A stretch of 64,000 nucleotides of DNA from Furcasterigmium furcatum (Eukaryota; Ascomycota; Sordariomycetes; Glomerellales; Plectosphaerellaceae). The translations under genes and the position numbers were made by a program. A model generated the notes under the pieces. It was not told the DNA's origin, searched no databases, and worked only from the letters and a program-made list of their open reading frames with translations. The DNA is taken from assembly GCA_001599815.1 (NCBI GenBank), contig BCIA01000003.1:5805598-5869597 (forward strand). Reading direction: 5' to 3'. This document shows positions 57,269 to 64,000 of the stretch, in pieces (the first letter of the stretch is position 1; every line of letters starts with the position of its first letter).

Positions 57269-57792
57269 TTAGAACTGATTCCTGTGCTGCGATGTGCTGA
57301 GCTGAGTCGTGCTGGACTGCTGCAATGGCCTCACGTGAGTCCCCTTCCATCTGGCGATGTCATCCACCGATTCATACTGCGACTCCTCCAGAGAAATGAA
57401 GACCATATGCCAGAAGTCAGCACCAAGCTGCCGCAGCAGTCGGGACTCGGGCAGATTTGCCAGAAAATGGGTGTTGGCCACCAGGAAATGCGTTCCACGG
57501 CCCGTCACAAACCTTCTCGAGCTGACAACCTGCAGAGAAAAGAGGGGTGCCAACCTCTTCGTCGAGGTTAGCTCTCGATCTTTACACCCTGCTCAGACCA
57601 CAAAGAAGCTATGAAGCCGTCAACTCCTGAGTGCCCCCGTCGAATCCGTTCAGAGCAACGATGATCCCGCCGCTCCGAGACAACGACAAACAATGTCGCA
57701 TAGAAGTTCACAGGTCCTCGACCTGCCCAGTGTCCTGTGAGTAACCTCTCACGCAATCCAGTTGGCCCCCTAGCCGGCTGGGATAATACCAT
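57269..57792 (-). CDS. Unrecognised two-exon candidate gene
   Basis: I do not recognise this protein. On the minus strand exons 57586-57792 and 57269-57529 join in phase to give 155 residues. The 56-nt intron has a GTAAAG donor, a GAGCTAAC branch and a CTCTGCAG acceptor, all good fungal signals. Exon 1 contains VNFYATLFVVVSERRDHRCS and SGVDGFIASLWSEQ. Exon 2 has SSRRFVTGRGTHFLVANTH, LRQLGADFWHMVFISLEESQ and YESVDDIARW. No signal peptide. The last 20 residues are Gln/Ser/Thr-rich and may be non-coding. It could be a lineage-specific gene or a fragment. Confidence 0.4.
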
Positions 57793-58463
57793 GGCGAACG
57801 ACGTGCCTCACGCCGTCGTGGCGCGAGTGACATGCCACACTCCGTTTAAGGTTTGACAAGGGGATATCTGGAGTCACAGGACCAAATTGAGAACGAAATC
57901 ATAGGGAACGTTGAGCTGAAGGATTCCGGCCTACTACGCTCCGCTCTCGCTTGTTGATGGGAACAGAGGTTGCCTACTTAGGTTGTCACTTGCGCCATGT
58001 TATGCAGAGACCCTCTCTCTGTCCGTATTAAGAACCAGGTAGAGCCATTGGCTCCGACAAACAATTCAGGCTGTATGCCATTCAAATTGAGCACACGAAC
58101 GACTAGAAGTGGGGGAGTAAGCACAGCTCCTCATTCTACAATCAGTTGGCCTTGTTCAACGCTAGTGTCGCGGATTGCTTCCAAAACAATTTGTTGATGC
58201 AGATGTCACTCTATGGCGATGCGGCCCGAAGGACCTGGATGACGGGTGCGTTCTGTGATGCCTTCCAACGATGGCAACAACTTGCGCGAAGATGGCGAGA
58301 CTGTTCATATTCGTTTGCAATACTCAGACACACTAAAGAAACGTTTTCATGGATCTGTTATAAAAGCGCAGGGCTCCCAAGATATGAATCTAAGATCAAA
58401 CAACAATACTCAGAACCACATCGACATCTCAACTCACACACTATCCCCCTCTCAAACGCAACA
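57793..58463. promoter_or_regulatory. Promoter region of the small cysteine-rich protein
   Basis: AT-richer than most of the window. A strong TATAAAA lies at 58359-58365, about 100 bp before the start at 58464, followed by a CA-rich leader ending ACGCAACA. Confidence 0.55.
58359..58365 (+). promoter_or_regulatory. TATA box of the cysteine-rich peptide gene
   Basis: TATAAAA in TGTTATAAAAGCG, 99 bp upstream of the start codon. A strong TATA box suits a highly induced gene. Confidence 0.6.
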
Positions 58464-58673
58464 ATGAAGGCTGTTATTTTCATCCTTACTACCCTCGCGG
58501 CCATGGCCGTTGCTGCCCCTGCTGTTGCAGAGCCTCGCTCTGAGGTCAAGGTCAACGACCTTGACAAGCGCCAGTTCAGTATCATCTGTGGCAACTGCGT
58601 CAACGGAAAGAGGGACTGCTATTCTTGCCACGGCATGGGCGGATGTGGCGGCTACTTCCAGCAGAACTGCTAA
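58464..58673 (+). CDS. Small secreted cysteine-rich peptide with Kex2 site
   Basis: Single-exon gene for 69 residues. A signal peptide (about 1-18, AVAA end) is followed by a short propeptide ending DLDKR, a Kex2 site. Cleavage would release a 34-residue mature peptide starting QFSIICGNC. It has six cysteines spaced C-x2-C-x6-C-x2-C-x5-C-x7-C, is rich in Gly and Asn, and ends in Cys. An N-terminal Gln could cyclise. I know no exact family. The prepro layout resembles secreted fungal effectors and antimicrobial peptides; which one is not shown. The strong TATA box suggests high expression. Confidence 0.75.
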   Translation: MKAVIFILTTLAAMAVAAPAVAEPRSEVKVNDLDKRQFSIICGNCVNGKRDCYSCHGMGGCGGYFQQNC

Positions 58674-59744
58674 GTTCCTATCCGTACCGTCGCGATGTAC
58701 GCAGCTCTCGCAATTCCGGTGAGTGAATCTATGAGGGAAACGAGTGCCGAGATGAGAACGATTACTAACATTTGCCAATAGAGCATCCTCAATAACAAGG
58801 CAAAGCTTCCGGGGTTGCGCATCGAGGCAATGCACTGACGGGGCTTCCATCTAACCGGTTACTGACGGAGGTGATCTTTGCCCAACAACAACCTTCGCTC
58901 GTACAAGTACTTGTGTATAGGCAATACTATCTCCAGTCGTCTACATAGCTCCCCATCATAAAGTGATGTTACCGATGTATCATGAATGAAGGAAGTAGAG
59001 CCACGCACGGATGTGCTCCGGCTGTGGGCGTGCCTGAGATCCTCATTTCAGGCTGAACTTCCGTACCGACGGCAGACAGCCGATCCTCGAGGGATGTTGT
59101 TCGGGCAAGCAGAATCTTAGCAAACGTTCCGATGGATATTTAGAGCAATGCATCTCATCCCCCAAGCCTGTGAACGCCTGGGCCGCTTTCTATGAGTGCT
59201 CGGCCTCTCACGGATGATTCGACTTGATGTTGTTCAACCGTCGGATCACATTCGCGCTCTCACAACTCTCTCCAAGATCTCTTCCGATGGCTACATCTCC
59301 TGCACCGACGATCTTTTTCTCAATGGGCTTCCTGGGTATTTACCCGCTGGGGCACGGCCGTGCTGATTGATGGATTTTCTTGCACAAAATGCTGCGGGAG
59401 GACAATTGTTGCGGAGGAAGTGGGTACGCTGCGGAGAGCTGGGGAAATCTCCAGGTTCCTCAGCGATGTTTGCGGGGTCGAGTCTGTAAGGGAAGTGAGT
59501 CCTGTAAATTTCATCAAAGAAAACACCCGTCGGGAAGGGAGTCTGTGGATAGAGGCTTGAACATTTGCTGGAGAAATTTAGTGTCCCAGGAGTCTAGGAA
59601 AGATGTATAAATATCGGCCGGAAAGATGTAGGACGAGGGAGTTTCCGTGACAGTATCTTCAGGCAGAAACCCCGGGGCTTCAGAGATCAGGTCTTCTTAC
59701 TACCACGCCCAAAGTCAGCCGCTTCTTTCTACAAGCAGTCCACA
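58674..59744. other. Upstream region of the alpha-fucosidase gene
   Basis: About 1.1 kb with no supported gene. The right end is the GH95 promoter with a TATA box (listed separately). Confidence 0.5.
59606..59613 (+). promoter_or_regulatory. TATA box of the GH95 gene
   Basis: TATAAATA, 139 bp before the ATG at 59745. Confidence 0.6.
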
Positions 59745-62234
59745 ATGCGCTTCATACAACATGGAGTGCTCGCCCTGACACTCGGAGGACTCACCAGCGC
59801 GGCGACCCCCAACACGCGTTTGTGGTATACCCAGCCAGCCGCGCAATGGACCGATGCCCTGCCCGTCGGCAACGGCCGGATTGGGGCCATGATCTTTGGC
59901 CATCCCGTCGAAGAGAGGATGCAGGTCAACGAAGAGTCCGTCTACTCTGGTGGCTTCAGATCTCGAGTGAACCAGAACGCCCAAGAAGCCCTGCCGGAAG
60001 TGCGCGCGTTGCTTGCGGACGGCAAGGTGCGCGAAGCCGAGAATCTGGCAAAGGTTGGCTTGACGGCAACACCTCAGTCCATTCGTCACTATGAAACACT
60101 GGGCGAGATGCGGCTCGAGTTTGAAGGAACCTCTGATTACGACAAGTCGGGTTATGAACGATGGGTCGATCTCGAGACTGCTCTGGCCGGAGTCAAGTTC
60201 ACCGCGGGCAACACGGAGTTCGAGCGCGAAATGTTCTCTTCATACCCGGACAATGTGCTTGTTCATCATATCACGGCCAAAGGCGGTGATCGAAAGCTTC
60301 GGTTCAACGTCAGAGTTCATCGCCCCTATGGTGGCGGCAACAGTGCTTCCGACTACGACTACAACAAAGGCGAGAGGACTTACATGGTTGGCGGAACCCA
60401 AAGCAACGATCCCATCGGATTTGCAGCGGCCTTGGCTATTACTACGGACGGGAATTTGCGGGCCATGGGCCAGTTTCTCATCGTTGACAATGCCACCGAA
60501 GCGACGGTCTACATGTCCGCAACCACGACGTACCGTCACGACGACCCGGTTGCCGTTGTCGACAAAACGTTGGACAAGGCGATGGAGTTCGATTACCAGG
60601 AGCTCCGCCAACGTCACTTGGACGATTACCAACCCCTCTTCGATGCCTGTACCCTGGAGCTAGACAGCGAGGGCAGCAAAGGCGCGGATTTGCCCACAGA
60701 CAAGCGTCTCAACGCTACACAGGCCGGCGGGAACGACCCCGGCCTCGTCGCCCTGCAGTTTCAGTATGGCAGATACATGCTTATTGCATCATCTCGAGAG
60801 AATACACTCCCAGCGAACCTGCAGGGCATCTGGTGCGCCGAGTTTGAATCTGCGTGGGGATCCAAGTACACGGTCAACATCAAGTGAGCATTCCAGCCTG
60901 ATTGACACCATCGAGCAAGTGTTGACACCCAGCGCAGCCTTCAAATGAACTACTGGCCGGCAGAAGTCACCAACATTCCGAACGTCCATTATCCGCTGTT
61001 TGACCTTCTTGATCTGATGCACAAGACAGGCAAGGATGTTGCCCGTGACATGTACAACGCGTCAGGCTGGATGACGCATCACAACTCGGATCTCTGGGGA
61101 GACACAGCTCCCGAGGACCGGTACCTGCCTGCCACATACTGGACGCTTTCTTCGGCATGGCTAACTACCCATCTGCTCGAGCACTACTTCTACTCGGGTG
61201 ACAAGGAGTTCCTCCTCTCAAAGATTGAGATCATATCGGACGCCATCAAGTTTTACCTCGACACTCTGCAGCCATACGAAGTCAATGGTCAGACGTACCT
61301 CGTGACGTCCCCCTCAGTTTCCCCCGAGAACCGATACCGTCTTCCAGACGGTTCCGACACGTCGATGGCGATCGGCCCCGAGTGCGACTTCCAAATTCTC
61401 AGGGAGTTATTCGACGGCTTCCTTGACGCCATATCTGAGCTAGACGAGTCACCAGTCGAAGCTGACTTCATCGAGCAAATTCAAGATACCATGGCGCAGT
61501 TCCCCCCAACTCGTATCTCCACCCGTTACCCGGGCGTCATACAAGAATGGATCGAGGACTTCGAGGAGAGAGACCCGGGCCACCGCCACGTGTCGCATCT
61601 CTACGCCCTTCACCCCGGCTCCCAAATCCCACCACCCGGCGCCGACGGCCACAACAAGACCATCTGGGACGCTGCGCGCAAGACCATAGACTACAGGCTT
61701 GAGAACGGCGGCGCAGGCACAGGCTGGTCCCGCGCGTGGACCATCAACTGGTTCGCACGGTTCCTCGACAGCGAGGAGTTTGCGACTCACATCCACCAGT
61801 TCTTCAAATCAAGCGTGTACCCAAACCTGTTTGACGCACACCCGCCTTTCCAAGCGGATGGCAACTGGGGCTTCACCGCCGGCGTTGCCGAGGCGCTGTT
61901 GCAATCGCATTTTCGCACGGATGAGGGCGTCAGAGAGGTGTGGCTGCTCCCTGCCCTCCCCTCGCAGTGGTCTTCAGGAAGCGTCAAGGGCCTGGTCGCC
62001 AGGGGCGGTTTCGAGTTTGATGTTGACTGGGAAGATGGTCGGGTCACGCGATTCAACATGAGAAGCAAACTTGGTGGCCCCGTTGTTGTTCGATATGGCG
62101 TCGGAACGAAGGCTGCTGGAAGGGTCGCTGGTGATGGAGACAATGAAAGGGCTGCAAAAGGCGACGGGGACAACAAGATGGTCATCGAGACTGAGAAGGA
62201 TGGCGACTATGAGTACGATGTCTCCTGGAACTAG
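59745..62234 (+). CDS. Secreted GH95 alpha-L-fucosidase/galactosidase
   Basis: Removes alpha-1,2-linked fucose (or related alpha-galactose) from xyloglucan or other glycans. Two exons, 59745-60883 and 60938-62234, join through GTGAGC and GCGCAG to restore [13 protein letters not shown], giving 811 residues. A signal peptide covers about 1-20. The N-terminal beta domain starts [20 protein letters not shown] with GRIGAMIFG and [11 protein letters not shown]. The (alpha/alpha)6 catalytic domain has [27 protein letters not shown]-like [30 protein letters not shown] and [16 protein letters not shown]. These are the residues that define GH95. An acidic, Gly/Asn-rich tail ends the chain. Confidence 0.92.
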
Positions 62235-62618
62235 ACTAGTCGAAGGTCACAATCAGTTCACCGTTCCCTTCTCCGGCCGCGCCGCACCCTTGATGGGCGG
62301 AGGGCGCGGAGAGCGCGGAGCGCATCCAATCATAACACATTGTGTCCGCCCCTCCGGAGTCGACGGGGAGCGCGCGGAGCGTATCCAATTATCATGCGTA
62401 GATTCCGAAGTGCCGACGGCCACGGGCCCCAGGATTTGCACCCCCTTCTCCCCCTGAATTCCCCGCACATTGGGAGCTGGGGGAGCCAGCAGAACCTCCT
62501 CTCATGGCCTCTCCTGGCCCGGACCATCAGCATTCACATTGGATCCGGTGTGGGAGGGGTTTTGCATTAGGCTAGCTTGCCGCTGATTTCGGTCTATGAG
62601 AGAAACCTACCATTTATC
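62235..62618. other. Spacer with an imperfect direct repeat between convergent genes
   Basis: 3' flanks of the GH95 gene and of the transcription factor. Contains two related copies of a GC-rich unit (separate entry). Confidence 0.5.
62306..62396. repeat. Two imperfect copies of a GC-rich unit
   Basis: GGAGAGCGCGGAGCGCATCC at about 62309-62328 and GGGAGCGCGCGGAGCGTATCC-like sequence at about 62367-62387 share GAGCG..CGGAGCGYATCCAATYAT, about 59 bp apart. Differences include C to T changes. Confidence 0.55.
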
Positions 62619-64000
62619 CTAGGCCCAGGCGTTTGCCATCGAAGTATCAGAGTCCATGTACGCCATGCAGTACAACTCCTGCAGTGATGCTTCCGTGAAC
62701 AGCCAGCTAAATTTCTCCGAGTTTTGCTCCGCCGGCTGGTACCCGCCCATCAACCAGTCTATGCTCTGAAAGTCATGCTGAGGAATCGGCATCGCCTCTT
62801 GTTGCGGTGCGGGGGCGAATGGGGTCTCCTGCGAACTCGGCGTATTTGCTGCCCATGAAAGGGCATGGTTAGCACCAGGCTTGAGGAGGCAATCAATTCT
62901 GCTTACCATTGTTGTTTCGCTGATCCTGAAGCTCAAAGGCAGTTCCGTAATGCATCATACGCCCGAGAAGCCTGGTTTGACCATCGAAGACGTTCCCTGC
63001 CGTGTTGTTTTGGTTGAAGATATGGAAGAACGTGTTGAGCTGCGTCAACTGTGATCCAAGTAAGTAACCGTACACACACGCTTCCTTCTGATTCAACGAG
63101 AGAGAGCCGCTCTTACCATCCGATCAAAAATCCGGCTGTGCCTCTTTATCCGGACGAATGCCTGCAAGATCACGTCGATACTAGCGCGAGCTGCCGCTTT
63201 CTGGGGTGCCGAGTCCGAGGTCAGACAACAATACATATGTACAACTGCGGAGATGGTGAGCATCTGGCCGCAGCACGTATTGTGCATAGTGACCCCGGCT
63301 TTGAGCCAGGCTTCTTCAACGATATTGCTGACTCGACCGGCATAGTACTGGCAGAGTGTCGCTCGAGACTGGTCACCATTTGTGCCCGTCGGTTGTCCCC
63401 GACCATCTCTGCCGAGAGCAGGAAAATAGAGAAGTTGGCCGATGTGATTGTGTAAGAGGTGCATGAACAAGAACCGGCGGAGGGTGCCCTTGTCGCGAAA
63501 TTTGCCGAATGAATCCGAGGAGTAGCTGAGATCCCCCTGCAATTGAGTTTCCCAGTCCAGGTGTTGTCGTTCATACTCGCCCAGACTGTTTGACTGTTCA
63601 CCCCTTCTGTGATATGTGCATAGACCACAGAGAAGCTGTGATAAGCGGAAGATTTTGCTGCTGAAATTGGTGGAACGACGGAGCGGTGACCCTCCCGAGG
63701 GCAGTCCGAGATACCCTGGCTCTTCCCAAGATTCAGGCTCTGCAAAAGCCTCAGCCAGGGAGAAGTGACAATGCATGTTGAATGAAGGGGACAAAATCCG
63801 ATCGAGAAGAGCCAGATTACAGACAATCCTCCGACAGGCGTCGGTCCTGCGCGGATCCTGCTGCGAAGGACTATCGGAGAGACGCATGCTCTTGGCCATG
63901 GTGCTGGCAATGCCTGTATGCTATGCTAAGTCACGACTCCTGACGGAATTATGCAACCATCACTTACCTAGATATAGCCAAGCTTTACGAGCCGCCCCAA
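62619..64000 (-). CDS. Fungal-specific transcription factor, C-terminal part (cut by window edge)
   Basis: Partial gene reading in from the right edge. Exons on the minus strand are 63968 to beyond 64000, 63117-63913, 62907-63048 and 62619-62848, all in phase. The edge exon ends AARKAWLYL and joins to GIASTMAKSMRLSD, the classic centre of the fungal transcription-factor middle homology region (Fungal_trans). RTDACRRIVCNLALLDRILS follows. The N-terminus, which should hold a zinc cluster, is outside the window. The C-terminus has a Pro/Gln-rich stretch and an acidic, aromatic end that could activate transcription. It is convergent with the GH95 gene, so it may or may not control it. Confidence 0.85.

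Overview
The window is nuclear DNA of a filamentous ascomycete, most likely a plant-associated Sordariomycete. The genes are GC-rich and well separated. They are cut by short introns of about 40-100 nt with GTRAGT-type donors and CTAAC-type branch points. Many proteins are of recognisable fungal families (Och1, Sho1, Spc19, Erj5, a Zn2Cys6 regulator). I cannot name the species. I see no bacterial, viral, transposon, rRNA or tRNA sequence. Exon joins were worked out by hand from splice consensus, reading phase and family conservation.

Left third (0-28 kb), mostly housekeeping: a proteasome alpha subunit (Pre10 type), a Gln-rich conserved protein, the ER J-protein Erj5, a short LPMO-like secreted protein divergent from a small secreted protein, an EVE/Thyn1 protein divergent from quinolinate phosphoribosyltransferase (BNA6), a copper amine oxidase convergent with BNA6, an unrecognised candidate gene, an Och1-like mannosyltransferase, a probably mitochondrial acyl-CoA synthetase, a DUF7730-like protein, the sirohaem enzyme Met1, mitoribosomal Rsm22, and a membrane-anchored thioredoxin divergent from a SPOUT methyltransferase.

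Middle (28-42 kb): a secreted GH55 glucanase, lipoyl synthase, a GPI-type wall protein, the DASH subunit Spc19 and the osmosensor Sho1. Long spacers separate them, one holding a possible decayed gene.

Right third (42-64 kb), accessory: a DUF1479 oxygenase, a Zn2Cys6 regulator, an alpha/beta hydrolase and an MFS sugar porter sit side by side and look like a small catabolic cluster. A perfect 12-bp inverted repeat lies in the promoter of the oxygenase. Then come a membrane protein, a GH28 exo-pectinase, a TPR protein, an unrecognised two-exon candidate gene, a cysteine-rich secreted peptide with a Kex2 site, a GH95 alpha-fucosidase and the C-terminal part of a fungal transcription factor that runs off the right edge.

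The secreted set (LPMO-like, GH55, GH28, GH95, two small cysteine-containing proteins) points to growth on plant polysaccharide or in contact with a host. The most interesting items are the 42-50 kb cluster with its palindrome, the two small secreted proteins, and two multi-exon genes I could not assign to any family.
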